From: Dietzia lutea
GTDB taxonomy: Bacteria; Actinomycetota; Actinomycetes; Mycobacteriales; Mycobacteriaceae
Direction: 5' to 3'
Length of the DNA stretch: 64,000 nucleotides
NCBI RefSeq assembly: GCF_003096075.1
Contig: NZ_CP015449.1
Location: 2,907,001 to 2,971,000 of the forward strand
How positions within the stretch are numbered: position 1 is the stretch's first letter; each line of letters opens with the position of its first letter. Made by a program: the position numbers and the translations under genes. Of the stretch, positions 17,163 through 25,937 are shown one piece after another. The notes below the pieces were generated by a model. The model did no database searches and was not told where the DNA came from. It worked only from the letters and a program-made list of their open reading frames with translations.

Positions 17163-18539
17163 ATGAGCGACAGGGTGAGTGGTGCGGGCAGTGCCTCCAC
17201 GGCGGGCGGTGAGATGGCCGCCGTGCTGTCCGCGCTCGATGCGCACCTGCGCCGCGACTGGTCCGAGGCCGCGGCGGCTGAGTTGCACGCCGAGCTCGTC
17301 GCGCTCGAGCAGGCCCAACGGCGCCTCCGCGCCACCCAGGCGCGCGTCATGGCCGCCGCGCGGAGAGCCGGGGCCGCCAGGCAGATGGGCTACATCAACG
17401 AACGTCAGATGCTCACCGGCGGCCTCGGCCTGGCGCCGGGCGAGGCGCGCGGCCGCCTCGAGGACTCCGCGATCGCCGACACCGCCCGCATGGCCGCCAC
17501 CGCGGCCGGGAAGATCTCGGCCGGACACCTGAAGATCATCACCACCGCCCTGGCCGCGCTACCGGACGAGGTCGACGACGACGAGCGTAGCCGCCTCGAG
17601 GCCGAGCTGATCGCCCTGGCCGCCGGACAGTGCACGACCCGCCGCCTGCAGGAGAACGCCCACCGCCTGCTGGACCAGATCGACCCGGGCCGCACCGAAC
17701 GCGGCGCCGGCGAACGGGCTAGGCGTCGATCGGTCACCTGCTCCGGCCAGGGGCTGGACCTGATGGCCCGGGCGTCGATGACCATGGACCCCCAACTGGC
17801 GGCCTTGATGCGTGAGGTCCACGCCCGCTGGGGACAACCCGGACGCCTGTGGCCCGACCCCGACGACAAGGACACCCGCAGCGACGGTCAACGCATGCAC
17901 GACGCCCTCGTCCACGCCCTGACCCTCGCGCTGGCCACAGACGCGAGCAAGACCGGCGCGGCGGCGGCGATCGTCGTGCGCATCGACCTCGACCAACTGG
18001 CCACCCTGGCCGGATGCGGTCACACCGACGGCGGCATCCGCGTCCCCGTCGACCAGGCCATCGCCATGGCGGCCGGCAACCACTGGTTCCTCGCCCTGTG
18101 CGATGAGCAGATCGACCTGAAGCTCTACCGCAGTCGCCGCACCGCCTCCCACTACCAACGCCTGGCATTGTTCGCCGCCTACGGCGGCTGCACCCACCCC
18201 GACTGCGACCAGGACGCCCGACACTGCCAAGCCCACCACGCCGGTAAACTCTGGGCCGCCGGCGGGCTGACCAACATCAACGAACTGGCCCTGACCAGCG
18301 CCGACTGCCACGCCATGATCCACGACACCGGCTGGACCACCATCCCCGACCGCACCGCACCCCAAGGCGTCCGATGGATCCCACCAGCCGGAACCCCACG
18401 CGCGACCAACCCACCGCCACCCACACCCGGCCCACCACCACTGACGCCGCTGCACGCGCCAGTCCTACCGTTCGCCCTTCTCCACGACCTCGACACAGCG
18501 ATCGCGCAGCGCCTCACCGACAACCGGATCGCCGCATGA
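17163..18539 (+). CDS. DUF222-HNH endonuclease (13E12 repeat family)
   Basis: A 458-residue protein with an N-terminal DUF222 domain (about residues 20-330) and a C-terminal HNH nuclease domain (GGCTHPDCDQ, HCQAHHAGKL, NINELALTSADCHAMIH) with the zinc cysteines and the metal-binding histidines intact. Members are repeated in actinobacterial genomes and are thought to be mobile, homing-type elements, though activity is little studied. ATG 17163 is preferred because translation from the first ATG (17043) would add 40 residues outside the family. It sits at the edge of the island that splits ccdA from resB and is convergent with ccdA (32-bp gap). The 16927-17162 gap holds its promoter and that of the lipoprotein. 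Confidence 0.9.
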   Translation: MSDRVSGAGSASTAGGEMAAVLSALDAHLRRDWSEAAAAELHAELVALEQAQRRLRATQARVMAAARRAGAARQMGYINERQMLTGGLGLAPGEARGRLEDSAIADTARMAATAAGKISAGHLKIITTALAALPDEVDDDERSRLEAELIALAAGQCTTRRLQENAHRLLDQIDPGRTERGAGERARRRSVTCSGQGLDLMARASMTMDPQLAALMREVHARWGQPGRLWPDPDDKDTRSDGQRMHDALVHALTLALATDASKTGAAAAIVVRIDLDQLATLAGCGHTDGGIRVPVDQAIAMAAGNHWFLALCDEQIDLKLYRSRRTASHYQRLALFAAYGGCTHPDCDQDARHCQAHHAGKLWAAGGLTNINELALTSADCHAMIHDTGWTTIPDRTAPQGVRWIPPAGTPRATNPPPPTPGPPPLTPLHAPVLPFALLHDLDTAIAQRLTDNRIAA

Positions 18540-18571
18540 CCGCGCGAGCGACGCCGGCCAGCCCGAGTGGG

Positions 18572-19432
18572 TCAGATGGGCAGAGTGGTGTCCGAGATGG
18601 CGAAGTCGCGCAGCCAGTCGATGAACAGCGCCCAGCCGCCGGAGAGCAGCAGCAGGCCCACGATGATGAGCATGACGCCGCCGAACACCTGGATGGCCCG
18701 GGTGTGCTTCTGCAGCCACCCGACAGTGCGCATCGCCCAGGTGGACCCGAACGCCACCACTACGAACGGCAGCCCGAGTCCGAGGCAGTACGCCACGATC
18801 AGCAGGACGCCTCGGACCGCGTCGACGCCCGTACCGGCGGCCACCGACAGCGCGGCGGCGAGCGTGGGACCCAGGCACGGGGTCCAGCCGAGGGCGAAGA
18901 CGGCGCCGAGCATCGGCGCGCCGAGCCACGTCGAGAGCGCCTTGGGCTGCATGCGGGTGTCCCGCTGCAGGGTGGGCACAAGACCGATGAAGACCAGGCC
19001 CATGAGGATGGTCACCACGCCGCCGAGCCGCTGCAGCAGCTCCTGCTGCGGGGCCAGGTACTGCACGGTCCCCAACACCATCGCGCTGAGCAGCACGAAC
19101 ACGACGGTGAACCCACCCACGAACAGCAGGGACGCGCCCACCACGCGGGCCCGGGAAGCGCGGCGGGTGCGCCGTTCCTCCACGGTCAGGGTGGCGGTGG
19201 CGGCGCGCTGCCGTTCTGCGGCGGCCGCGGTGACCGGCGGGCGCTCGGCGCCCACCACGCTGGCCAGGTACGCGAGGTACCCGGGCACCAGCGGGATCAC
19301 ACAGGGCGAGGCGAACGACACGAGCCCGGCCAGCAGGCACGCGCCCAGCGCCAGCAGGATCGGCCCGCTGGCCACGGTCTGCTGGAAGGTCTCCCCGACG
19401 CTCTGGGCGAGCAGGATCACCTCGGGGGTCAC
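18572..19432 (-). CDS. ccdA: Cytochrome c biogenesis thiol reductase CcdA
   Basis: A 286-residue membrane protein that passes electrons from cytoplasmic thioredoxin across the membrane to extracytoplasmic thioredoxins during cytochrome c maturation. Six helices contain the two redox cysteines in FASPCVIPLVPGYL (about residue 43) and GWTPCLGPTLAA (about residue 175). A hydrophilic loop with a basic stretch (residues 68-95) follows the second helix. GTG 19432 overlaps the stop of the thioredoxin gene by GTGA. In relatives resB follows directly; here an unrelated block begins 32 bp after the stop. Confidence 0.94.
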   Translation of the reverse strand: MTPEVILLAQSVGETFQQTVASGPILLALGACLLAGLVSFASPCVIPLVPGYLAYLASVVGAERPPVTAAAAERQRAATATLTVEERRTRRASRARVVGASLLFVGGFTVVFVLLSAMVLGTVQYLAPQQELLQRLGGVVTILMGLVFIGLVPTLQRDTRMQPKALSTWLGAPMLGAVFALGWTPCLGPTLAAALSVAAGTGVDAVRGVLLIVAYCLGLGLPFVVVAFGSTWAMRTVGWLQKHTRAIQVFGGVMLIIVGLLLLSGGWALFIDWLRDFAISDTTLPI

Positions 19433-20037
19433 ACCTGCTCGACCTCCTCGGCCAGGATCCTGTCGACGGTCTCACTCAGCTCGTCGTCGGTGATCTCGGC
19501 CAGGTACACGGCGGCCACCCGGTGCTGCTTGTCCAGGATTATCGTCGCCGGCACCACCGACGTCGGGAAGCCTCGGAGGGCGGCGACGGCCGCGTTGCTC
19601 GGGTCCCAGATCGACGGGTACGTGATGCCGTTGTCGCGGACGAAGTCGACGGGCTTCTGCCGGTTGGGGTCGCGAAGATTGATGCCGAACACGGTCGCGC
19701 CGCGGGGCTCGTACTCCTCCTGCAGGCGCTGCAGGTCGTCGGACTCGGCGCGACACGGCCCGCACCACTGGCCCCACAGGTTGAGGATCACCACCTGCCC
19801 GGCGAAGTCGTCCTGCACGGTGAGCGTGCGGTCGGGGTCGAGCAGGTCGGGCCCGGCGATCGTGGCGACGGCCTTGCGCTCGGCAGGGGGGTCGTAGTGG
19901 ATCTCGATCTGGCCGTCGGGGCTGACGAACTCGAACGTCTCCGGACCCACCACTACGGCGTCGTCGCCGGTCGCGCAGCCGGAGACGAGCGCACCGGTGA
20001 GCAGCAACGCGCCGAGCGCGGCCTTGGTCTTACGCAT
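19429..20037 (-). CDS. TlpA/ResA-like thioredoxin lipoprotein
   Basis: A 202-residue membrane-anchored thiol-disulfide protein. The N-terminus has a signal peptide ending in lipobox VSGC; the thioredoxin domain (about residues 65-200) carries NLWGQWCGPCRAE with the redox CxxC and the cis-proline region FPTSVVPATIILD. It probably keeps apocytochrome c cysteines reduced for heme attachment, receiving electrons from CcdA, whose gene overlaps its stop. It corresponds in position to Rv0526 of M. tuberculosis. The start follows the histidine phosphatase stop by three bases. Confidence 0.93.
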   Translation of the reverse strand: MRKTKAALGALLLTGALVSGCATGDDAVVVGPETFEFVSPDGQIEIHYDPPAERKAVATIAGPDLLDPDRTLTVQDDFAGQVVILNLWGQWCGPCRAESDDLQRLQEEYEPRGATVFGINLRDPNRQKPVDFVRDNGITYPSIWDPSNAAVAALRGFPTSVVPATIILDKQHRVAAVYLAEITDDELSETVDRILAEEVEQV

Positions 20038-20040
20038 GGG

Positions 20041-20949
20041 TCATGCTCCAGTCTGCGTCGGGTCGGACTCGCCCGCCGGCTCGGAATAGACGATGTCCCG
20101 CAGCGTGGTGCCCTCGAACACCAGCGAGGTGACCGAGGCCAGGGAGCACTGCCGGGACCGCGGGTCGTGCCACAGGCGCCGCCCCTCGAGGAAGCGTCGC
20201 GTGGTGTAGACGGGCAGCTGGTGGCTCACCAGGACGGCCTCGTGCCCGCGGGCGGTGTCGAGGGTCGAGTACACGGCGCCGATCATGCGGTGCGCGATCT
20301 GCAGGTACGGCTCGCCCCACGACGGCCGCAGCGGGTTGACCAGGATCGGCCAGTACTGCGGGTCCCGGAGCGCGCCTCCGGGGCCGCCGACCTTGCGCCC
20401 CTCGAAACGGTTCTCCGCCTCGATGATGTCCGCGTCGATCCCCACCGGCAGCCCGAGGGTCTCGGCGAGCGGGGCGGCGGTCTCCTGGGCGCGCTGCAAC
20501 GGGGAGGCGACGATCGACACGATGTCGTGCCCCTTCCCCAGGACGCGGGCGACGGTCTCCGCCTGGCTGCGTCCCAGCTCGGACAGCCGGAACCCTGGCA
20601 GCCGCCCGTAGAGGACGCCCTCGGGGTTGTGGACCTCGCCGTGGCGCACGAGATGCACGATCGTCTGCGTCTCGTTTGCGCGGGCCGAGGTGTCCCGGGG
20701 GGTCGACGACGACGAGGTCGGCTCACCCGGAGCGGCGATCGTCCCCGGCTCGGCGCCATAGGACGCAGACCCCTCGGGCTGCGTCTCGACGGGCGCCTCT
20801 GCCGGGTCCGCGGCGGCCGCGGACCCGCCCAACGACGGCGGCGCCGCGGCGGGGGCGGGATGGTCTCCGCGCAGGGGGATCGGCAATGAGGTGGGGCCGG
20901 TCGCCGGGACGGCGAGACGTCCCCGTAGCCCGCGGCCGCTGCGGCTCAT
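20041..20949 (-). CDS. Histidine phosphatase superfamily (phosphoglycerate mutase-like) protein
   Basis: A 302-residue protein. The first about 90 residues are low-complexity and disordered, including a Ser run encoded by a GAC-type repeat. The phosphatase domain starts at [11 protein letters not shown] (phospho-accepting His), continues with [10 protein letters not shown], and has the second catalytic His in [10 protein letters not shown]. It corresponds in position to Rv0525 of M. tuberculosis, always between hemL and the thioredoxin gene, so a role tied to heme or cytochrome assembly is possible; the substrate is unknown. ATGA overlap with the hemL stop shows coupling. Confidence 0.85.
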   Translation of the reverse strand: MSRSGRGLRGRLAVPATGPTSLPIPLRGDHPAPAAAPPSLGGSAAAADPAEAPVETQPEGSASYGAEPGTIAAPGEPTSSSSTPRDTSARANETQTIVHLVRHGEVHNPEGVLYGRLPGFRLSELGRSQAETVARVLGKGHDIVSIVASPLQRAQETAAPLAETLGLPVGIDADIIEAENRFEGRKVGGPGGALRDPQYWPILVNPLRPSWGEPYLQIAHRMIGAVYSTLDTARGHEAVLVSHQLPVYTTRRFLEGRRLWHDPRSRQCSLASVTSLVFEGTTLRDIVYSEPAGESDPTQTGA

Positions 20950-22295
20950 CGGCCGTCCTCGGGGGCGGTCGCGGCGGCGGCCGCCTCGGCGGCGACGGGC
21001 AGGGCGTCGGCGATGTGCTGGAAGTCGTCGTCGGTGAGGGCCGTGGAGACGAACCAGGTCTCGAAGGCGCTCGGAGGGGCGTAGATGCCCCGGTCCAGCA
21101 GGGTATTGAAGAAGGGCGCGTACCGAAAGGTCTCGGCGGCCTTGGCGCCGGCATAGTCGGTGACCTGCTCCTCGGTGAAGAACACGCTGAGCATCGTGCC
21201 CGCCCGCTGGATGGTGTGGGCGACACCGGCGCCGTGCAGCGCGTTACCGATGAGGGCCTCGAGCCGGTCGGCGTTGGTCTGCAGGGTGTAGTAGCAGGCG
21301 TGGTCCGCCAGACGCAGCGAGGCGAGGCCCGCGGCCACCGCGACGGGGTTCCCGGACAGGGTGCCCGCCTGGTAGACGGGTCCGGCCGGCGCGAGGGCGG
21401 CCATAACATCGGCACGGCCGCCGAACGCGGCGGCGGGCAGTCCGCCGGACATGACCTTGCCGAAGGTGGTGAGGTCGCCGGCGACGCCCTCGATGCCCCA
21501 CCAGCCGCGGTCGCCGGCGCGGAAGCCGGTCATGACCTCATCCATCACGAGCAGCGCGCCGTTCTCGGAGCACAGAGTGCGCAGTTCCTCGTTGAACCCG
21601 GGCAGCGGCGGGACGGTGCCCATGTTGCCGGCGGCGGCCTCGGTGATCACACAGGCGATCTCGCCCCCGTGGTTGGCGAACGCCACGCGCACGGCCTCGA
21701 TGTCGTTGTACGGCAGCACGATCGTGTCGTGGGCGGTCGCGCCGGTCACGCCGGGCGAGTCCGGCAGGGCGAAGGTGGCGAGGCCGGAGCCCGCGTCGGC
21801 GAGGAGGGCGTCGACGTGGCCGTGGTAGCAGCCGGAGAACTTGATGACCTTGGAGCGGCCGGTGAACCCGCGGGCCAGGCGCACGGCGCTCATGGTGGCC
21901 TCGGTGCCGGAGTTGACCAGTCGCACCTCTTCGACCGAGGTGCGGGCGATGATCTCGCGGGCCAGGTCGACCTCGCCCTCGGTGGGGGTGCCGAAGCTGA
22001 GGCCGCGGGTGGCGGCGTCGCGGACGGCGTCGACGATCTCGGGGTGGGCGTGCCCGTGGATCATGGGGCCCCACGAGCAGACGAGGTCGATGTAGGTGTT
22101 GCCGTCGACGTCCGTCATGCGAGAACCCCGCGCTTCGCGGATGAAGCGCGGGGTTCCGCCGACGGAGTTGAAGGCGCGCACCGGGGAGTTCACTCCGCCG
22201 GGGATCAGCTCGCGGGCCTCGGCGAAGAGCTCGGCCGATCGGGTGGTACCGGACATGCCGGACGGGGTCGGGAAGGCATCACTCGCAGACGTCAC
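20946..22295 (-). CDS. hemL: Glutamate-1-semialdehyde 2,1-aminomutase
   Basis: A 449-residue PLP enzyme that converts glutamate-1-semialdehyde to 5-aminolevulinate, the step after HemA. Motifs: [11 protein letters not shown] near the start, [30 protein letters not shown] and the PLP lysine in [12 protein letters not shown] (about residue 276). It heads the operon hemL-phosphatase-thioredoxin-ccdA. GTG 22295 directly follows a GGGGGA stretch; ATG 22256 (13 residues shorter) may be the true start, as the Shine-Dalgarno spacing to the GTG is too short. Standard length for the family either way. Confidence 0.95.
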   Translation of the reverse strand: MTSASDAFPTPSGMSGTTRSAELFAEARELIPGGVNSPVRAFNSVGGTPRFIREARGSRMTDVDGNTYIDLVCSWGPMIHGHAHPEIVDAVRDAATRGLSFGTPTEGEVDLAREIIARTSVEEVRLVNSGTEATMSAVRLARGFTGRSKVIKFSGCYHGHVDALLADAGSGLATFALPDSPGVTGATAHDTIVLPYNDIEAVRVAFANHGGEIACVITEAAAGNMGTVPPLPGFNEELRTLCSENGALLVMDEVMTGFRAGDRGWWGIEGVAGDLTTFGKVMSGGLPAAAFGGRADVMAALAPAGPVYQAGTLSGNPVAVAAGLASLRLADHACYYTLQTNADRLEALIGNALHGAGVAHTIQRAGTMLSVFFTEEQVTDYAGAKAAETFRYAPFFNTLLDRGIYAPPSAFETWFVSTALTDDDFQHIADALPVAAEAAAAATAPEDGR

Positions 22296-22340
22296 TCCCC
22301 CAGTGTCTCAAAGTCCGGCCGCGAGTACCCCCTCGTGGTG

Positions 22341-24335
22341 TTAGACCTGCGGCTGCGCGGGCGGGGCGGGCGGCACGAAGGGCGCGAACAGCGACTTCGC
22401 GGCGGCGTCGACCTGCCCGGCGAAGTCCTGCACCGCCTTCTCCGCCTGCTGGTGCAGCTGCTGCGGACTGGGCAGCGGCGCGGGGGCCGGCACCGCAGCG
22501 GGTGCGGCGGCAGGCGCGGCAGGGGCGCCGAGGGATCCGGTCGCCGGGGCGGGCGCGTCCGCGGGGGTGCCGACGGAACCGGTCGCCGGGGCGCCGACGG
22601 AGCCGAGAGCCGCAGCGTCGGTGACGCCCGCGCCGGCGCCGGCGTCGCGGTGGGTGCCGTACCAGTCGTCAGCACCCGCGACGGGCGCGGACATGCCCTG
22701 CTGGGCGGCGGCGATGCGCTCGGCCTCGCCCCAGCGGGGCAGCGGCTCGGGCGACGGCTTGCCGTCGACGTGGCCCGGGGTCGCGGCGCCGGTGCGGAGG
22801 AACTCCATCACCAGCTTGTCGACGGCCTCGTTGCCGGTCCGGAAGGTGCCGTGGTCGCCGCCGCCGACGGTGACCAGGGCGCCACCGAGCGCCTCGACCA
22901 CGCGGTGCGCGCCGGCGATGGGGGTGATGGCGTCGTTCTCGGAGTGCAGCACGAGCGGCTTCTCGTCGAGCGCGTCACCGTTCGGGCTGATGGTCCGCGC
23001 GACGGGCTCCCAGCCCACGCAGTCGTCCCCGGCGGCCTCGACGGCGGCGCGGGTGGTGAGTCGGTTGCCGCCGGTGAACTTGTCGACCTTGGCGGACATG
23101 ACGCCCAGCTGGTCGGACGGCGCCGCGGTCTCGTTGCACGTGATGATCGAGTTCATCTCGACGTCCGTGCGGTAGACGGGCGAGCGGTTCTCCTGCGCGG
23201 CGAGCATCAGGCCCACGGTCTCGTAGTCGACCCGGGCGATGTTCCCGCCGTCGTTGTAGTACTTGAGGATGTGGGCGAGCATCGGCCACGCCTGCTCGGA
23301 GTAGGTGGCGCCGACAGTGGTGTCGTAGAGCCCGGTGGTGGCGTTGTTGGTCAACCCCTGCAGGGCGACGGCCCGGGCGAAGCCCTCGACGCGGGCGCGG
23401 GCGGGGGCGGTGCCGTTGATGACGTCCAGCGCGGGGCGCTCGACCGGGGTGCCGCGCAGCTCGACGGGCAGGTCGCGCGCCTCGGCGGGCGGCGGGGTGA
23501 GGTTGGCGGGGCCGCCCACTTCCTGGTCGGTGACCCACTTCCAGGAGTGGAACACCTTCAGCGGGGTGTCGCCGAGGCCGTAGTAGTCGTCACGCTCGGC
23601 GATCCAGGCGAAGATGTCGTTGACCCGCCGCTCCTGCGCCAGGGCACCCTGCTCGGCCTGCTTCGACCAGCGCCAGTCGGGGTGCGTGTTGGAGTCCAGC
23701 ACCATGCGCCCGGTGTTCTCCGGGAACAGGGTGGCGAAGTCGGTGCCGATCGCGGTGCCGTACGAGACGCCCACGTAGTCGATCTCGGCCAGCTCGAGCG
23801 CCTCGCGGACCGCGTTCATGTCGCGGGCGGCGTTCTCGGTGGTCATGGACGCCATGTACTCGGGGTCGGTGCCGTAGCAGGCGTCGTGGAGCGCGTTGAC
23901 GGTGTTCGGGCCGACGAAGTCGACGTTGCAGACCATCGGGTTGGAGCCGAACAGCCCACGCGGCTGGACGGCCACGAGATCGTGGTTCTCGTAGAGCCCC
24001 TCGGGGCCGCTGCCGTCGGGGGCCGGGTTCCAGAAGTTGAGCGCGTAGTTGCCGGGTCCGCCGGGGTTGCCGAACACCGTGGAGCGCGCCTGCCCGGAGG
24101 AGGCCTTGATCCGCGTGAGGGCGACCTTGGTCTTGGCGGCGTCGGGGGCGTTGTAGTCGACCGGAACCTCGACGGTCCCGCACTCGAGGCCGGCGGGCAC
24201 GTATTCGGCCTCGATCCCGAGCATCTCGGTGCAGTCCTGCCATTCGACCTGCGTGGCCGAGGCCACTCCGGTTCCCAGAAGTGCGATCGCCCCGACGACC
24301 GCCGTGGTGCCAACAAAAGTGCTAGACGGCTGCAC
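22341..24335 (-). CDS. Secreted alpha/beta hydrolase of the tripeptidyl aminopeptidase (TAP) type
   Basis: A 664-residue exported serine hydrolase. GTG 24335 (GGGGA four bases upstream) gives a signal peptide with hydrophobic core TAVVGAIALLGTG and cleavage near ASA-TQ; a longer frame from 24455 adds a non-signal stretch. The domain begins with ECGTVEVPVDY and has FGNPGGPG (oxyanion region), the nucleophile elbow GVSYGT, LHSENDAITP (Asp) and GGGDHGTF (His), which match SlpD/SlpE/TAP proteins. The last about 110 residues are Ala/Pro-rich with three copies of a GS(V/L)GAPA-like element, then a predicted amphipathic helix. It probably trims peptides in the envelope. It is not part of the heme operon on either side. 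Confidence 0.85.
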   Translation of the reverse strand: MQPSSTFVGTTAVVGAIALLGTGVASATQVEWQDCTEMLGIEAEYVPAGLECGTVEVPVDYNAPDAAKTKVALTRIKASSGQARSTVFGNPGGPGNYALNFWNPAPDGSGPEGLYENHDLVAVQPRGLFGSNPMVCNVDFVGPNTVNALHDACYGTDPEYMASMTTENAARDMNAVREALELAEIDYVGVSYGTAIGTDFATLFPENTGRMVLDSNTHPDWRWSKQAEQGALAQERRVNDIFAWIAERDDYYGLGDTPLKVFHSWKWVTDQEVGGPANLTPPPAEARDLPVELRGTPVERPALDVINGTAPARARVEGFARAVALQGLTNNATTGLYDTTVGATYSEQAWPMLAHILKYYNDGGNIARVDYETVGLMLAAQENRSPVYRTDVEMNSIITCNETAAPSDQLGVMSAKVDKFTGGNRLTTRAAVEAAGDDCVGWEPVARTISPNGDALDEKPLVLHSENDAITPIAGAHRVVEALGGALVTVGGGDHGTFRTGNEAVDKLVMEFLRTGAATPGHVDGKPSPEPLPRWGEAERIAAAQQGMSAPVAGADDWYGTHRDAGAGAGVTDAAALGSVGAPATGSVGTPADAPAPATGSLGAPAAPAAAPAAVPAPAPLPSPQQLHQQAEKAVQDFAGQVDAAAKSLFAPFVPPAPPAQPQV

Positions 24336-24497
24336 CGATCCCCGATTCCATGTGCTGTAGGTGTCTCTCCGGCGAATCGGACGCAGCGACTGCTCGTTTT
24401 CACGAGTGTCACATGCGTCCGAACCGCGACAAATGTAGCCCGTGACCCCCGCCACGCGGTGGAGCCCCGTGCGGACTCAGGGAACCGTCACACGATC

Positions 24498-24524
24498 GTT
24501 ACCGGGACTTCCGGGTTACCGGGA
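24498..24524 (-). promoter_or_regulatory. Direct repeat GTTACCGGGA upstream of the TAP peptidase gene
   Basis: Two exact copies of GTTACCGGGA, starting 17 bases apart, lie in the 213-bp gap between the peptidase start and the stop of the preceding gene. Such spaced direct repeats often bind response regulators; MtrA-type sites contain GTAAC and would be one possibility. No regulator can be assigned from the sequence. Confidence 0.35.
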
Positions 24525-24548
24525 AAGCCCCAGCTAGAAGTAGATATG

Positions 24549-24791
24549 TCACGCCCCGCGACGGGGGGAGCCTCGGAGCATCGCGAGCGTGGCGAGGACC
24601 ATGGTCAGGCCGGCCAGGACGGTGGCGGCGAACAGCAGCCGGGTGTCGGTCCGCACCCGCTCGATGGACCCCTCGACCGGCGGGTCGACCACCGGCGGCT
24701 GGACGAAGACGACGTCCCGGGACAGCCACCAGAGCAGCACGGCGAGTGCGGCGGTGACGACGGAGGCCACCGCGAGGCGACGCGAACTCAC
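24549..24791 (-). CDS. Small two-helix membrane protein (third gene behind hemB)
   Basis: An 80-residue protein starting at GTG 24791, whose start overlaps the stop of the previous gene by GTGA. It has two helices (about residues 7-22 and 47-68) joined by an extracytoplasmic loop with PPVVDPPVEGS. No known family was recognised. It matches in position and size class the small membrane gene that follows hemB in mycobacteria (Rv0514). It closes the hemB membrane-protein operon. The function is unknown. Confidence 0.7.
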   Translation of the reverse strand: MSSRRLAVASVVTAALAVLLWWLSRDVVFVQPPVVDPPVEGSIERVRTDTRLLFAATVLAGLTMVLATLAMLRGSPRRGA

Positions 24792-25324
24792 GCCGGGTCC
24801 GACCCGCCGCGTCCCGCCCCGCCCTCGGCCGCGGCGACGGCACCGCTGAGGGCGGCGTGCAGGGCGGCGCGGTCGCGGGCCCAGGCGCGGACCTCGGCGC
24901 CGGAGTCCAGGCGCAGTCCGACCGCCCCGCGGCGGCGCGGGACCTCCCGCAGCTCGCCGAGCGTGCGGGCGGTCTCCCACGAGGCCTCGGGCGCACCGGC
25001 GGCCGGCAGCGGAAGCACCGCGTCGATCCGGTCCAGGCCGAGCTCCTCGGTGCCCTGGATGTACACCTCGGGGGTGAGCCGGACACGGCCGTGGACGCGG
25101 GTGGCGGCGATCATCACGCCGTGGCAGAGCGCGGACGCGACCGCACAGACGGTCAGCATCATCCAGTGCACGGGGGCGCCGGTGATCAGCTCGAACGCCG
25201 CGGCGGCCGCGCAGAACACGGGGGCGGCGAGGAACCACGCCCAGCTCCAGCCGTCCTCGGCGTACAGGATGGGGCCTTCGGGCTCTATGCCCGGCCGTGT
25301 GGCGGCCGCGTCACTTGCCGGCAC
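24788..25324 (-). CDS. Two-helix membrane protein with C-terminal soluble domain (second gene behind hemB)
   Basis: A 178-residue protein with two adjacent helices (about residues 26-70), then a soluble domain (80-160) with a beta-rich pattern ending in a helix rich in Arg and Ala. The topology resembles small actinobacterial PH-like or DUF3093-type membrane proteins, but no signature is clear enough to name a family. It overlaps the previous gene by 14 bases and the next by four, so all three genes are translated from one message. Function unknown; possibly linked to heme synthesis by conserved neighbourhood. Confidence 0.7.
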   Translation of the reverse strand: MPASDAAATRPGIEPEGPILYAEDGWSWAWFLAAPVFCAAAAAFELITGAPVHWMMLTVCAVASALCHGVMIAATRVHGRVRLTPEVYIQGTEELGLDRIDAVLPLPAAGAPEASWETARTLGELREVPRRRGAVGLRLDSGAEVRAWARDRAALHAALSGAVAAAEGGAGRGGSDPA

Positions 25325-25937
25325 GCGCGCCGCCGCCCGGGGTGGTGAACGTCATGGCCTCGGCCGTGTGCTGGCGCCACACGGCGGTGGCGGCGCACAG
25401 CCCGGCCAGGATCTGCAGGGCGATGACGATGAAGCTGACCACGTCACCCCGCTCCCCCGCGACCGCGACCCCGCCGAACACGCCGACGACCACGGACACC
25501 GCGTCGACGATCAGGAAGACGGCCACGATGTCGAGCATCGTGCGGGCCCAACCTTTCCCGGCCCGCAGGCGGAAGGCCAGCCACACGGTGACCGCGGCGG
25601 CGAGCAGCGCCACCACGGCACCGACCGCCAGGGAGATGGAGAACATGTCCTCGACCGAGATGTCGACGGCTCCGGTGTCGGCGACGGCGTCGCGGAACGC
25701 GTCCCGGGTGGCGGCCGGCAGGTCGCCGAAGCTCGCGGTCGCGGCGTTGAGGAGCATGCCGACGAGCCCGAACGCGGCGGCGGCGAGCCAGAGCACCCAC
25801 GCCGTGTGGATCTCCTCCGGCGGGGGCCCCGCGCGCTCGGTGGGCGAGGTGGGCTCGGTGGGTTCTACGGGACCGGCCGGTGCGCCCGACTGCTCGGGCC
25901 GGGCGGGCGGTCGCCAGGGACCGCTGGCGCGTGTCAC
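25311..25937 (-). CDS. Four-helix membrane protein directly behind hemB
   Basis: A 208-residue protein. The first 45 residues are Pro/Glu/Thr-rich and cytoplasmic; four helices follow (about residues 46-66, 98-122, 132-155 and 165-185), with a charged extracytoplasmic loop (SVEDM) between the first two. Its start overlaps the hemB stop by four bases. It corresponds in position to Rv0513, a membrane protein that follows hemB in M. tuberculosis. No enzymatic motif is visible. Confidence 0.75.
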   Translation of the reverse strand: MTRASGPWRPPARPEQSGAPAGPVEPTEPTSPTERAGPPPEEIHTAWVLWLAAAAFGLVGMLLNAATASFGDLPAATRDAFRDAVADTGAVDISVEDMFSISLAVGAVVALLAAAVTVWLAFRLRAGKGWARTMLDIVAVFLIVDAVSVVVGVFGGVAVAGERGDVVSFIVIALQILAGLCAATAVWRQHTAEAMTFTTPGGGARAGK

